The translations under genes and the position numbers were made by a program. This document shows, piece by piece, positions 1 through 8,019 of a stretch of DNA of 64,000 nucleotides (within the stretch, counting starts at the first letter, position 1; the number at the start of each line of letters is the position of its first letter). The DNA lies in assembly GCA_034665745.1 (NCBI GenBank), contig JAXDJJ010000035.1, positions 1 through 64,000 on the forward strand, in the 5' to 3' direction. The notes beneath the pieces are model-generated. The model was not told where the DNA came from, ran no database searches, and saw nothing but the letters and a program-made list of their open reading frames with translations. The DNA comes from JAXDJJ01 sp034665745 (GTDB lineage Bacteria; Actinomycetota; CADDZG01; WHSQ01).

Positions 1-880
1 CGTCACGCGTGGCAACGTGCAGCAGTTCGTGAGACAGGATCTGAAGGACATCCTGCTCTGGCCGTCCTTCGATGACCGACGCGTTCACGATGATGCGATC
101 ACCGGTGTAACGGAGGTCGTCGGGATCAACCGTCGAGTAGGCGAACGCCACGAACTTGCCCGCGTCGAAGGTCGCTTGCAGCATCCGTTGAAGGGCGTCG
201 TCGGAAGAAGGCACAACGAGCACGACCCTCCCCGACCACGGCACTGTCCACGTTGCGTTCGTTCGGCGCAATGCCTGTTCGGCAACATCGAGAAGATCTT
301 GGTCGGCACAGATCCCACCGTCATCGCCGCAGGGAGGGCCGAGAGCAAGGAAGTGATTGCTCTCGGTTTTGACGAGGGGGCCGAAGTCCCATGGGTGGCG
401 CACGGTGTACATCCCTATGTCATCGAGGTCGGTGTCATCTCCGATGAACCAGTCGTCGTCACGCCGCACGAACGTGTAGAACGCATCCTCAACCGCATCT
501 ACCTCATCGAACCCTTTGATCCGGTAGCGCTCGTGGGTGAGCGGGATCACGACCGAGGACGCGCTCCCGTATCGGTGGATATCTCGAGCGCGGGCCAGGT
601 CCCCGTAACGGCTCCAGTCCACCTCCAGGCGGTAGTCCTCGAACGGGATCGCCTCGGCGTTCTCGAACAGATGTGCCTGGCGGTCCCGGAAGGCCGTGGC
701 CTGGGGATCGATCGTTGCCAGGAAAGCATCTCGGTCCCGAGTCAGGAACGCCTCGGCATGCCGGGTGAGCATGGCCTGGATCGCCGCCCGATCTTCGTCG
801 GGCACGCCGACGGACCCCTCGGCCGAGGGGATAAAGGTCGTAAGAAGCACCGCTACGACGACTGCCGCGTGCTTCCTCAT
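1..880 (-). CDS. Secreted HExxH metallopeptidase-like protein, 3' end cut by window edge
   Basis: Reading leftward from the ATG at 880, an open frame of 293 codons runs off the left edge without a stop. The N-terminus (MRKHAAVVVAVLL, then a small-residue stretch ending PSAEG) looks like a Sec signal peptide. Residues about 28-140 are rich in charged and aromatic residues and resemble the NTF2-like domains found in secreted actinobacterial proteins; this is inference. HELLH at about residues 284-288 is an HExxH zinc-peptidase signature of the peptidase-MA/gluzincin type, so the catalytic part continues outside the window. The gene starts 10 bp after the aldolase stop and may be co-transcribed with it. 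Protease activity is inferred from this one motif. Confidence 0.75.
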   Translation of the reverse strand, partial: MRKHAAVVVAVLLTTFIPSAEGSVGVPDEDRAAIQAMLTRHAEAFLTRDRDAFLATIDPQATAFRDRQAHLFENAEAIPFEDYRLEVDWSRYGDLARARDIHRYGSASSVVIPLTHERYRIKGFDEVDAVEDAFYTFVRRDDDWFIGDDTDLDDIGMYTVRHPWDFGPLVKTESNHFLALGPPCGDDGGICADQDLLDVAEQALRRTNATWTVPWSGRVVLVVPSSDDALQRMLQATFDAGKFVAFAYSTVDPDDLRYTGDRIIVNASVIEGRPEQDVLQILSHELLHVATRD

Positions 881-890
881 GACTAGCCGA

Positions 891-1910
891 TCAGGCGGCT
901 TCGTTCTCCATGTCGGGCGTGTAGGACCCCGAACGCGCGGCGCCATTGAGCTTGGCGCGGTGGAACAAGGCACGTTGCCCCGCTTCGACGTTCGCGGCCT
1001 CGCCTTTCCATGCCTTGAGCGACGGCGCTTGGAGGGCGCGGCCGTACGAGAAGCTCAGCTCCCATGGTCCGTGATCCAACCTGTTCATCGCGTTCAGGTG
1101 CGCGGTCGATAGCTCGTCGCTCTGACCACCCGAGAGGAACACGATGCCACCTATCTGGGCTGGGACCGTGTCGCCGAGAGCCTTCACCGTCTGGCGCGCG
1201 ACCTCTTCGATGTCGGCCTGCTCGGCGGCATCCTTGCCGGACAGCACCATGTTCGTCTTCAAGAGGGTGCCTTCGAGTGAGACCTTCGCGTCGGCGAGTT
1301 CCGAGAAGAGGGCGGTGAGGGTACGAGAAGTGGCATCGAAGCACTGGTCGATCGTGTGGCCGCCGTCCATGAGGATCTCTGGCTCGACCATCGGTACCAG
1401 TCCGGCTTCCTGGGACAGAGCGGCGTAGCGGGCCAGCGCGTGCGCGTTGGCATGGATGCAGTAGTCGGTTGGCAACCCATCGCCGATAGCGATGACGGCG
1501 CGCCACTTCGTGAACCGGGCTCCGAGTGAAACGTATTCATTCAATCTCTCCCGGAGCCCGTCGAGGCCCTCGGTCACCTTCTCGCCCGGATACTTCGCGA
1601 GGTCCTTGGCGCCGGCGTCCACCTTGATCCCGGGGATGATGCCTCGCTTGCTCAGGGCCTCAGCGAACGGCGTGCCATCGGAGGCCGACTGCCGCAAGGT
1701 TTCGTCGAAGAGGATGACCCCGCTGATGAACTGCTCGAGGTTCGGGGTGCCGAAGAGCATGTCCCGGTATGCGCGGCGGTTGTCTTCGGTGTTCGGGATG
1801 TCGATGCTGTTGAACCGTTTCTCGATCGTCGGGAAGCTCTCATCTGCGGCAAGGATCCCCTTGTTCTCCGCGACCAGAGCGCGTGCCGTGGAGCTCAGCT
1901 GGTCAGCCAT
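891..1910 (-). CDS. Class I fructose-bisphosphate aldolase
   Basis: 339 aa, the normal length for a class I (Schiff-base) aldolase, which interconverts fructose-1,6-bisphosphate with dihydroxyacetone phosphate and glyceraldehyde-3-phosphate in the cytosol. The N-terminal KGILAADES block and the LEGTLLKTNMV block are family signatures, and Lys218 in the latter is the Schiff-base lysine. VPMVEPEIL (around 172-180) carries the conserved active-site glutamate. The ATG start is backed by a strong Shine-Dalgarno sequence, AGGAGGGGAG, immediately upstream. The gene is divergent from the TPR-like gene at 1958 and is followed after 10 bp by the secreted HExxH protein. Class II (zinc) aldolase motifs are absent. 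Confidence 0.95.
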   Translation of the reverse strand: MADQLSSTARALVAENKGILAADESFPTIEKRFNSIDIPNTEDNRRAYRDMLFGTPNLEQFISGVILFDETLRQSASDGTPFAEALSKRGIIPGIKVDAGAKDLAKYPGEKVTEGLDGLRERLNEYVSLGARFTKWRAVIAIGDGLPTDYCIHANAHALARYAALSQEAGLVPMVEPEILMDGGHTIDQCFDATSRTLTALFSELADAKVSLEGTLLKTNMVLSGKDAAEQADIEEVARQTVKALGDTVPAQIGGIVFLSGGQSDELSTAHLNAMNRLDHGPWELSFSYGRALQAPSLKAWKGEAANVEAGQRALFHRAKLNGAARSGSYTPDMENEAA

Positions 1911-1957
1911 CTCCCCTCCTTGTCTGCGACATATGGGCGTGTGATTCCATTGATTCT

Positions 1958-2302
1958 ATGGAGTCCAAGCCCGGGGCCGGCGAGCAGCCCCCCACCGTGG
2001 AGTTGGTCAACGGCTTCCTGCGAGGGCAGAACCTCGAGCAACTAGGGAGGATCGACGAAGCGATCGTCCTCTACGAGCAAGCGGTAGCCGCAGGATTCGA
2101 CTCCCCTGGCCCCTATGACCGGTTGATCGAGATCTACTCGCACCGGGCCGAGCACCTCGAGGTCGTCCGCGTAGCCGAACGTGCTCGATCGATGGTCCAC
2201 ACACACCCCGGCAAATACCAGTGGTACGACAGCATGGCCGCAGCCGCCAGAGCGGCGATCACAAAGGTGCCCACCGCCGCTCCCAAACGATCCGACCCAT
2301 GA
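1958..2302 (+). CDS. Small TPR-like protein
   Basis: 114 aa from the ATG at 1958. The frame stays open upstream but would run into the aldolase start region. Residues about 20-90 form helical repeats of tetratricopeptide type (QLGRIDEAIVLYEQAVAAG, then a second helix pair around YDRLIEIYSHRAEH). It is probably a soluble cytosolic scaffold protein; no enzymatic motif is visible. Its TGA overlaps the ATG of the methyltransferase gene (ATGA), so the two are translationally coupled and probably functionally linked. The specific role is unknown. Confidence 0.75.
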   Translation: MESKPGAGEQPPTVELVNGFLRGQNLEQLGRIDEAIVLYEQAVAAGFDSPGPYDRLIEIYSHRAEHLEVVRVAERARSMVHTHPGKYQWYDSMAAAARAAITKVPTAAPKRSDP

Positions 2303-3414
2303 ACACTCTTCAGAAGGAGATGGTCGAACGGATCCGTCGTACCGGGCCGATGCCGTTCGCGGCGTACATGCAGTTCGCTCTGTACGACCCCCAGCACGGT
2401 TACTACTCGTCGGGCAAGCAGCGGACCGGTTGGCGCGGTCACTTCATAACCTCGCCCGAGCTAGATCCATCGTTCGGAGTCCTGTGGGCACGCGCGTTCC
2501 GCGATGTATGGGTCGCGTGCGGGTCCCCCGATCGCTTCGAGGTTGCCGAGATCGGGCCGGGAGAGGGCGGTTTCGCTCGGGCCGTCTTGGAGTCGGTCGA
2601 AACCGACTTCGCCGCAGCGCTCTCGTACCGCTTGATCGAGCGAGTGGCGGTGGTGCGCGACAGACAGCGAGCGGTCCTTGATGGCTTCTCGGTCGAGTGG
2701 AGCGAGTCGATCACCGAGCTTCCCCCGATCTCAGCGGGTTGCATCTTCGCAAACGAGGTCCTCGACAACCTTCCGGTGCACCTCGTCGAGGTGGTCGATG
2801 GGGAGTTCAAGGAGGTGTGTGTAGGAGAAACCAACGATGAGTTGGTCTTCGTAACGCGGCCCCCATCGAACCCAGAGCTGTTCGATTTCTTAGCGCGAGT
2901 GGGCGTTGGGGCCGAGGAAGGCACGCGCTACGAGGTGACGCTCGCCGGGGAGTCTTTGATCGCCCACACCACTCAGAGGCTGAACCGTGGCGCGTTGTTC
3001 TTCGTCGACTACGGCATGACTGCTCTCGAGATCGCCGAGCGCGGTGGGACCTTGGTGGCCTACTCGGCATCAGGTGCCGACACACAGGTGCTGGAGCATG
3101 TCGGCGAGAAGGACATCACCGCCCACGCGAACTGGACCAGCGTCGTCGGCGCGCTCGGTCGAGCGGGGCTCGCAGCTACCGGGCCCGTTCCCCAGCGCGA
3201 CGTACTGCTCGCCCTTGGTGCCAAAGATCTTGAAGCCGAGATCAGATCCGGATACGAGGGCGCGATCTCCGAGGGCCGCGGAGCGGACGCGGTTGCAGCC
3301 TTGTCGCGCAGGCAAGGGCTCGGTGCGTTGCTCGATCCCTGGGGCCTTGGTGGCCTAGGTGTGGTTGCGGGATTCAAGAACGTCGACCGCCTGCCCTACC
3401 TTTCGGATCAGTAA
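2299..3414 (+). CDS. SAM-dependent methyltransferase, MidA/NDUFAF7 (DUF185) family
   Basis: 371 aa from the ATG that overlaps the preceding stop. N-terminal PMPFAAYMQFALYDPQHGYY and the following TSPELDPSFG block are hallmarks of the MidA/NDUFAF7 family. EIGPGEGGFAR (around residue 95) is the glycine-rich SAM-binding motif I, and ANEVLDNLPVH is the family's conserved post-motif. The eukaryotic homologue methylates an arginine of a complex I subunit; the substrate in bacteria is not settled, so none is assigned. The 3' end overlaps the convergent dehydrogenase gene by 7 bp. Confidence 0.9.
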   Translation: MNTLQKEMVERIRRTGPMPFAAYMQFALYDPQHGYYSSGKQRTGWRGHFITSPELDPSFGVLWARAFRDVWVACGSPDRFEVAEIGPGEGGFARAVLESVETDFAAALSYRLIERVAVVRDRQRAVLDGFSVEWSESITELPPISAGCIFANEVLDNLPVHLVEVVDGEFKEVCVGETNDELVFVTRPPSNPELFDFLARVGVGAEEGTRYEVTLAGESLIAHTTQRLNRGALFFVDYGMTALEIAERGGTLVAYSASGADTQVLEHVGEKDITAHANWTSVVGALGRAGLAATGPVPQRDVLLALGAKDLEAEIRSGYEGAISEGRGADAVAALSRRQGLGALLDPWGLGGLGVVAGFKNVDRLPYLSDQ

Positions 3415-4337
3415 CCCGCGGCCGGGTCGACCAACCCTTCCAACCCGTCGCCCGCAGCGAAGTGGGCGACGTTGCGCTCGACGATCCCAACGAGCTCGGG
3501 CACGGCCATGTCCCACGTGTTCGCCACGTGGGGCGTGATGATCACGTTGTCCAAGGTCCACAGCGGGTGACCGTCCGGCAGCGGTTCCGGATCGGTGACA
3601 TCGAGTGCCGCGCCCCCGATCGATCTCGCTTCGAGCGCCGCAACGAGAGCATCGGTGTCCATCAGCTCGCCTCTTGCAACGTTCACTATCCAGGCCGTGT
3701 CACGCATATGTTCGAGGGCTCGAGCGTCGATCATGTGCCGCGTCTCGGGGGTCGAGGCAGCCGCGATCACGACCCAGTCGGCATCCCCGATCTCGTCGTG
3801 CAACCGATCCGCCTTAACGGTTCGATCTGCCCCCTCCAGTGGGGTCCCTGAACGGTTGAGCCCGACGATCCGAATCCCGAGGGGGCGAGCCATAGGCACG
3901 AACGCCTTGCCGATCCCTCCCGTTCCGATAACGAGTGCGGTCGTCCCGTCGAGCCTGCGCTCCGGCGAGCCGAAGCCGCCCTGTCTCCAACTCGATGCCT
4001 TGATGTGCTCGTGAAGTCGCCGAGCGGCCGCCAGCATCAACGCGAGGGCATGCTCGGCACAGGCGGGTCCATAGACCCCCTTCGTACACGTCCACGTTCG
4101 CGCTGGATCAACGACTCCCGCGGCGATGAACGCCTCGATACCTGCGAATGGCAGTTGCACCCACGTCGCCCGAGAAGCTTTCAGCAGGTCGCCCAGCCCT
4201 TGCGGATCGCGAGGGTTGACCCACACAAGCCCATCGGCATCGGTTGCATCGTCGACGGGCTCTCCCCCACCGGCGCGGACCGCGGCCTGGAGCTCATCGG
4301 TGGTCGCAGGCGCGATCGCGATACGCGGAGCGCTCAT
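3408..4337 (-). CDS. D-isomer-specific 2-hydroxyacid dehydrogenase
   Basis: 309 aa from the ATG at 4337. A longer frame reaches 4388 but lies over the upstream zinc-ribbon gene. The Rossmann motif TALVIGTGGIGKA (about 133-145) binds NAD(P). NVARGELMDTDAL, DVTDPEPLP and TPHVAN carry the catalytic Arg, Glu and His typical of this family, which reduces 2-keto acids or oxidises D-2-hydroxy acids. The substrate cannot be read from sequence. The start overlaps the zinc-ribbon stop (ATGA), and GGGGAG lies upstream. The two genes form a small operon, divergent from the gene at 4502. Confidence 0.92.
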   Translation of the reverse strand: MSAPRIAIAPATTDELQAAVRAGGGEPVDDATDADGLVWVNPRDPQGLGDLLKASRATWVQLPFAGIEAFIAAGVVDPARTWTCTKGVYGPACAEHALALMLAAARRLHEHIKASSWRQGGFGSPERRLDGTTALVIGTGGIGKAFVPMARPLGIRIVGLNRSGTPLEGADRTVKADRLHDEIGDADWVVIAAASTPETRHMIDARALEHMRDTAWIVNVARGELMDTDALVAALEARSIGGAALDVTDPEPLPDGHPLWTLDNVIITPHVANTWDMAVPELVGIVERNVAHFAAGDGLEGLVDPAAGY

Positions 4338-4465
4338 AGCAACGGCTCCCCTGCGACCTCTGCCTGATCGCTCCCGCAACTTGGGCACTTGATTGGGTCA
4401 TCATCGTGCGCCGGATAGGTATCACCGCAGATCTTGCATCGCAGCACGATCACCCTCTTTTCCAT
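4334..4465 (-). CDS. 43-aa zinc-ribbon microprotein
   Basis: A 43-residue frame starting at the ATG at 4465 and ending in a TGA that overlaps the dehydrogenase ATG. It contains two CxxC knuckles, CKIC and CPSC, spaced like a rubredoxin/FmdB-type zinc ribbon (VLRCKICGDTY, then KCPSCGS). The four cysteines should bind one zinc. Coupling to the dehydrogenase suggests a shared role, but no function is known. It is short enough that automated annotation will usually miss it. Confidence 0.8.
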   Translation of the reverse strand: MEKRVIVLRCKICGDTYPAHDDDPIKCPSCGSDQAEVAGEPLL

Positions 4466-4501
4466 GAGACGAGCGTAGCGTTACGTTCATATCGATGAGA
4501 A

Positions 4502-4873
4502 ATGGATGCGGCTGCGACGATGCCAACTAGGTGGGTTCTGGCGAGCTCGGATCTGAATGCTCGCGCCCGGGTTCTCGAGGCCGCGGGCGATGCCGATGTC
4601 GTTACTACGGACGCAACAGGGTTCCGATCGAGCCTCGCTGGCGCGGCCGTTCTCATCCTGGACCTGGACGAGGGCGGCACCGATGCGCTCGACGAACTCA
4701 TCGCTGCCCGCGCTGCGGACGAGGAACCTGAGCGGGTCATCGGATTCATGTCCCACGTCGATAGGGAGTTAGGTCGTAAGGCGAGGGAGGCAGGTTGCCG
4801 GCCCATAGCCCGCGGACGATTCTGGGCGCACCTGCACGACGAAGCTGAAGGACCTACCGACCCGTCGTCGTGA
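4502..4873 (+). CDS. Hypothetical protein with receiver-like fold
   Basis: 123 aa from ATG 4502 (ATG 4520 is an alternative). The pattern RWVLASSDLNARARVLEA, then AAVLILDLDEGG, resembles the first beta-alpha units and central beta-strand Asp of a response-regulator receiver domain. The later Lys region is not convincing, so this could be a degenerate receiver domain or simply a Rossmann-like fold. No DNA-binding output domain is present. The stop overlaps the convergent phosphoesterase gene by 20 bp. Function unknown. Confidence 0.6.
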   Translation: MDAAATMPTRWVLASSDLNARARVLEAAGDADVVTTDATGFRSSLAGAAVLILDLDEGGTDALDELIAARAADEEPERVIGFMSHVDRELGRKAREAGCRPIARGRFWAHLHDEAEGPTDPSS

Positions 4874-5735
4874 ACTTGTCGAACGGCGGGCCGTTCGGAG
4901 CGATGGCTCGAACGGTGAGCCGGTCAGCGGTTGCCGCGACGTAAACGAAGTGGTTCCGTGCCTGGCACTCATGGACGTACCACTTGGTACTGCAGGAATA
5001 GAGGGACGCTCCCCCACCTCCGGTGATCACATATCGGATCCTCCGCAGGGGTTTCGATGCGAAATAGATGTGAGCGTGACCGTTCAGCACTAGATCCACG
5101 CCACGTTTGCGGAACAGTCTCGGAAGACTCGGTCTGAAGCCCGGCTCGGTCGGGCGTTCGGGCGACGGCGAATAGACGGGGTGGTGGAAGACGACGACCG
5201 TCCACCGGTCCTCCGCCAAGGGCTTCAAGGCATCGCTCAACCACTCTCGGTTCAAGACGTTCGAATCGGCGATGACGAAGCGCACGCCACCCTCGCGGTA
5301 GACGTAGTTGCGCTTAGGGATACCGAATGCGGGTTCGTCGAGAACGTCACCGCCACGGCGCGTCACGTAGTCGTGGTTTCCGAGCGACGCGTGGAACTCC
5401 ACATCGTTGCTCAACAGGCAGTCATACGGCGAGAAGAAGCCTCGTTGGAAGTACTGCTTCGACCCATCCGGATAGATGTTGTCGCCCGTCGTGATGACAT
5501 CATCGAACGGGTGGTCCTCGCGCCAGTCACACATCCGTTGCGCTACATCGTGCTGGCTCGGCCACCCGCTCCCGTAGTCACCGATGACGGCGAACCGGAA
5601 GGCAGGGACCGGGGTCGGGGTTGCCGAGGGAGTTGCCGACGGCGTCACGCGCACCGATACGCGGCCCCCGTCGACAGGAGCGCAAGAGATTGCCACTGCA
5701 CACACAAGTACAGCCCCGAGCGTGATGTGCCTCAT
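4854..5735 (-). CDS. Lipoprotein calcineurin-like metallophosphoesterase
   Basis: 293 aa. The N-terminus MRHITLGAVLVCAVAISC ends in a lipobox-like AISC, so the mature protein is probably lipid-anchored outside the membrane. A Ser/Thr/Pro linker (about 30-45) follows. The metal-binding motifs appear in family order: GDYGSG, GDNIY, GNHD, FHHPVYS and GHAH, as in tartrate-resistant acid phosphatase-like members of the calcineurin superfamily, which hydrolyse phosphoesters with a dinuclear metal centre. The substrate is unknown. It is the last leftward gene before the convergent 4502 gene. Confidence 0.9.
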   Translation of the reverse strand: MRHITLGAVLVCAVAISCAPVDGGRVSVRVTPSATPSATPTPVPAFRFAVIGDYGSGWPSQHDVAQRMCDWREDHPFDDVITTGDNIYPDGSKQYFQRGFFSPYDCLLSNDVEFHASLGNHDYVTRRGGDVLDEPAFGIPKRNYVYREGGVRFVIADSNVLNREWLSDALKPLAEDRWTVVVFHHPVYSPSPERPTEPGFRPSLPRLFRKRGVDLVLNGHAHIYFASKPLRRIRYVITGGGGASLYSCSTKWYVHECQARNHFVYVAATADRLTVRAIAPNGPPFDKFTTTGR

Positions 5736-5771
5736 ACCTGATCGACCAGGTCGGCGGGCGGAGTGCGTGGG

Positions 5772-6221
5772 CTAGCGGGCGAGGTCGCGGCCGAGGACGA
5801 CAGTCGTACCCCGTCCACTGCTGGCTACATCGACCCTATCCATGAGCTGGCGCATCAAGAAGAAGCCGCGGCCCCCCTGGGACAGAACGTCGGGGATCTG
5901 CGGCTGGCGAGCTCGTTCGACATCGAATCCGGGGCCGTCATCCGTTACCGTTACCGAGAGTTGATGATCGTGGACCTCGCAACGGATCGCGACCTGGCCC
6001 GGCCCCGTGGTCCGGCGACCGTGCCGGCACGCGTTTGCAACGACCTCGCCGACGGCCATCAGGACCTCGTCGACAACGTGCTCCGGGATCTCGGCCTTGA
6101 CGAAGAAATCGGCGACGAACGAACGCATATCGCTCGCGTTGGCCGGATCGTTGACCAGCGTCTTGTGCTGGTCCCGATCGGCGAAACTCCATCCGTTCCC
6201 GCGGTTCACACGGGTAGACAT
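5772..6221 (-). CDS. RsbW-type anti-sigma factor / serine kinase (HATPase)
   Basis: 149 aa, the usual length for stand-alone GHKL ATPase anti-sigma proteins. Visible boxes are the N box GEVVANACRHG, the G1 box DDGPGF and the G2 box GGRGFFLM. Family members bind an alternative sigma factor or phosphorylate an STAS-domain antagonist. No sigma factor or antagonist gene lies in this window, so its partner is elsewhere. Its promoter region carries twin TACGTA palindromes (see 6257-6272). Confidence 0.9.
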   Translation of the reverse strand: MSTRVNRGNGWSFADRDQHKTLVNDPANASDMRSFVADFFVKAEIPEHVVDEVLMAVGEVVANACRHGRRTTGPGQVAIRCEVHDHQLSVTVTDDGPGFDVERARQPQIPDVLSQGGRGFFLMRQLMDRVDVASSGRGTTVVLGRDLAR

Positions 6222-6256
6222 ATCCGTACCTTGTCCACGGGTCGCGGCTCGGTAAC

Positions 6257-6272
6257 TACGTACTTATACGTA
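6257..6272. promoter_or_regulatory. Twin TACGTA palindromes around a -10-like element
   Basis: Two perfect TACGTA hexamers lie 4 bp apart, 36 bp upstream of the anti-sigma factor start. Read on the minus strand, TATAAG sits between them as a plausible -10 element. The arrangement suggests a repressor or activator site for the anti-sigma gene. No clear -35 was found, and the binding protein is unknown. Confidence 0.4.
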
Positions 6273-6294
6273 TCTTTTGCGGGCCGAGGGGGCG

Positions 6295-7215
6295 TCACGC
6301 CTCGTACTCCTTCAGGGCCTCGGGTAGCCACCCCTGTATCTGCTCGATCCTGGTGTCTGACCCGGGGTGGGTGCTGAGGTACTCGGGGGGCTGCCCTTGC
6401 CCCTTGGTCGCCTCCTCCATCCGCTCCCAGAAGGTGACCGCCTCACGGGGGTCGAAGCCGGCCTTAGCCATGAATATCAACCCGATGTGATCGGCTTCGG
6501 ACTCCTGCTCCCGGCTCCACGGAAGGCTCAGACCGACCTGTGCCCCGGCCCCAAGGAGCCCCGCGATATTGCGGAACTCGACGGGATCGTCGGCGAAGGC
6601 ACCGGCGGCGAACTGGACCGCAGTGTCGGTGAGTTGTTCGCGGAAGATCCGCTCGGCGCCGTGCTCGGCCACCGCGTGCGCAACTTCGTGACCGAGGACC
6701 GTCGCAAGACCTTCCGCGGTCTTGGCGGGTCCGAGGATCCCTGTGTAGACGACCATCTTCCCGCCGGGCAGACAGAAGGCGTTGGCTTGAGGATTGTCGA
6801 CGAGGGTCACTTCCCATTCGAAGTCCGGCTTGTACTCCGATGCGACCTCGATGATGCGATCGGTTACCGAGGTAACGGTCTCGAATTCCGGACCAGAATC
6901 GATAACGTTGCCGGACTCCTGGTTGAGGAACTCGTCGTAGTACTGCGCCCCAAGCTTCATCTGCTGGTCGTCGGACATCCCGACCTTCTGCTCGCGCCCC
7001 ACGATCGGCACGACCTGCTTCTCCGCCGAGCAGTACTGGAACCCGAGGACCGCCGCACCGATCAGGAGTGGAAGGGCGATCGCTACCCACCCCTTGCCCC
7101 CTCGGCTGGACCCCCCGAGCGAACCGAGGCCGCTTGACCCAAGGCTCGAGCCTGAACGGCCGAACCCCAGACGCGCGGCGGAACGGCGCCGGCCCCACCG
7201 GCGTCGCCTTCTCAT
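6295..7215 (-). CDS. M48-family zinc metalloprotease with one N-terminal membrane anchor
   Basis: 306 aa. The first 40 residues are Arg- then Gly/Ser-rich, followed by one transmembrane segment (about 43-60), so the catalytic domain faces outward or into the membrane interface. HEVAH (176-180) plus the downstream EADHIG glutamate is the M48 zinc site, and STHPGSDTRI is the conserved C-terminal family motif. HtpX/Ste24-type members degrade or process membrane proteins; this one resembles the BepA/LoiP-like single-anchor group more than four-TM HtpX. It is divergent from the small gene at 7314. Confidence 0.93.
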   Translation of the reverse strand: MRRRRRWGRRRSAARLGFGRSGSSLGSSGLGSLGGSSRGGKGWVAIALPLLIGAAVLGFQYCSAEKQVVPIVGREQKVGMSDDQQMKLGAQYYDEFLNQESGNVIDSGPEFETVTSVTDRIIEVASEYKPDFEWEVTLVDNPQANAFCLPGGKMVVYTGILGPAKTAEGLATVLGHEVAHAVAEHGAERIFREQLTDTAVQFAAGAFADDPVEFRNIAGLLGAGAQVGLSLPWSREQESEADHIGLIFMAKAGFDPREAVTFWERMEEATKGQGQPPEYLSTHPGSDTRIEQIQGWLPEALKEYEA

Positions 7216-7313
7216 ATGAGCGGCAGTATGCCCCCGACAAAGCGAGCTAAACAGCAGGAAAAAGAAGGTTGAGCGCCAACCCCTCGGGTAGGAACACCAA
7301 GAGGAGGCGTGGC

Positions 7314-7508
7314 ATGAGAAAAAGACTCAGCCCGGAGGAATACGACAGGCTGTTCGACAGCCTCCGAAGCCTCGTCGACCAAGCTCAAGAGGCGTACCTC
7401 TCAGGGAGCATCGCGCTCGCTCGCCACGCCACTGCGAACCTCTCGTTCGCAACCCACCTGATCCACTCGGGACTCAACGAACAGGATCTAGCAATCGTTC
7501 GGAACTAG
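7314..7508 (+). CDS. 64-aa hypothetical helical protein
   Basis: 64 aa from ATG 7314, chosen because GAGGAGG lies at 7301-7307. A TTG 45 bp upstream would give 79 aa. The protein is predicted to be mostly helical (LSPEEYDRLFDSLRSLVDQ, then a small-residue helix with ARHATANLSFATHL). No known domain was recognised. The start region is shared with the divergent M48 protease gene. Function unknown. Confidence 0.6.
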   Translation: MRKRLSPEEYDRLFDSLRSLVDQAQEAYLSGSIALARHATANLSFATHLIHSGLNEQDLAIVRN

Positions 7509-7533
7509 CTCCGTTCAGGGCGGCCTCTGAGGC

Positions 7534-7911
7534 CTACTCGTGGCTCGTATCGACCAGGCAGAAGATGTTGCCTTCCGTGTCGGCCATCACCACGAAGTCG
7601 GGTGACTCTGGATACAGATCCCAGTCAACGCGCTTCCCGCCGAGCGAGACCAACCGTTCGATCTCGCTGCCCTGCTCCTCCGCACTGTCGACGTAGAGGT
7701 CGATGTGGACGCGCGGGTGTTCCTGCACCGGCGATTCGCTCGTATCGAGAGCCAGCGCGGTGCCCTCGCCGCTGGGTGGATCCAAGATGATCCAGTCGTC
7801 ATCGGGCTCCGGCTCGCCGTGACGCGGCGTGTAGCCGAGAGCCTCACGCCAGAACGCCAACGCCCGACGCATGTCGTCAACACCGAGCACGATCGTCGCC
7901 AGTCGCAGCAT
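7534..7911 (-). CDS. VOC-family (glyoxalase-like) protein
   Basis: 125 aa with a single vicinal-oxygen-chelate domain: the N-terminal LATIVLGVDDMRRALAFWREALGY motif and the C-terminal VVMADTEGNIFCLV motif are typical of glyoxalase-like proteins. Such proteins bind small hydrophobic or drug-like ligands, or catalyse metal-dependent isomerisation or dioxygenation. The substrate is not identifiable. The gene lies 20 bp downstream of tRNA-Val on the same strand. Confidence 0.88.
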   Translation of the reverse strand: MLRLATIVLGVDDMRRALAFWREALGYTPRHGEPEPDDDWIILDPPSGEGTALALDTSESPVQEHPRVHIDLYVDSAEEQGSEIERLVSLGGKRVDWDLYPESPDFVVMADTEGNIFCLVDTSHE

Positions 7912-7931
7912 GCGCCGATATTGCCACGCGA

Positions 7932-8008
7932 TGGTGGTCGCGACTGGATTCGAACCAGTGACCCCCTCGATGTGAACGAGGTGCTCTGCCAGGCTGAGCC
8001 ACGCGACC
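7932..8008 (-). tRNA. tRNA-Val (anticodon CAC)
   Basis: On the minus strand a full cloverleaf forms: acceptor GGTCGCG/CGCGACC, D-stem GCTC/GAGC, anticodon stem CCTCG/CGAGG around loop TTCACAT, and T-stem ACTGG/CCAGT around TTCGAAT. The anticodon is CAC, reading the GUG valine codon. The discriminator base is A, and the 3' CCA is encoded (7932-7934). The gene sits 11 bp after the PRC-barrel stop codon. Confidence 0.97.
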
Positions 8009-8019
8009 GTGGTCGCATC

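Noticed and set aside
17..886. Plus-strand open frame of 289 codons at the left edge
   Set aside because: It is antisense to the minus-strand frame with a signal peptide and HELLH motif; its product has no domain pattern.
883..1506. Second minus-strand frame inside the aldolase gene
   Set aside because: Arg/Gly-rich frame-shifted shadow of the clearly recognised aldolase.
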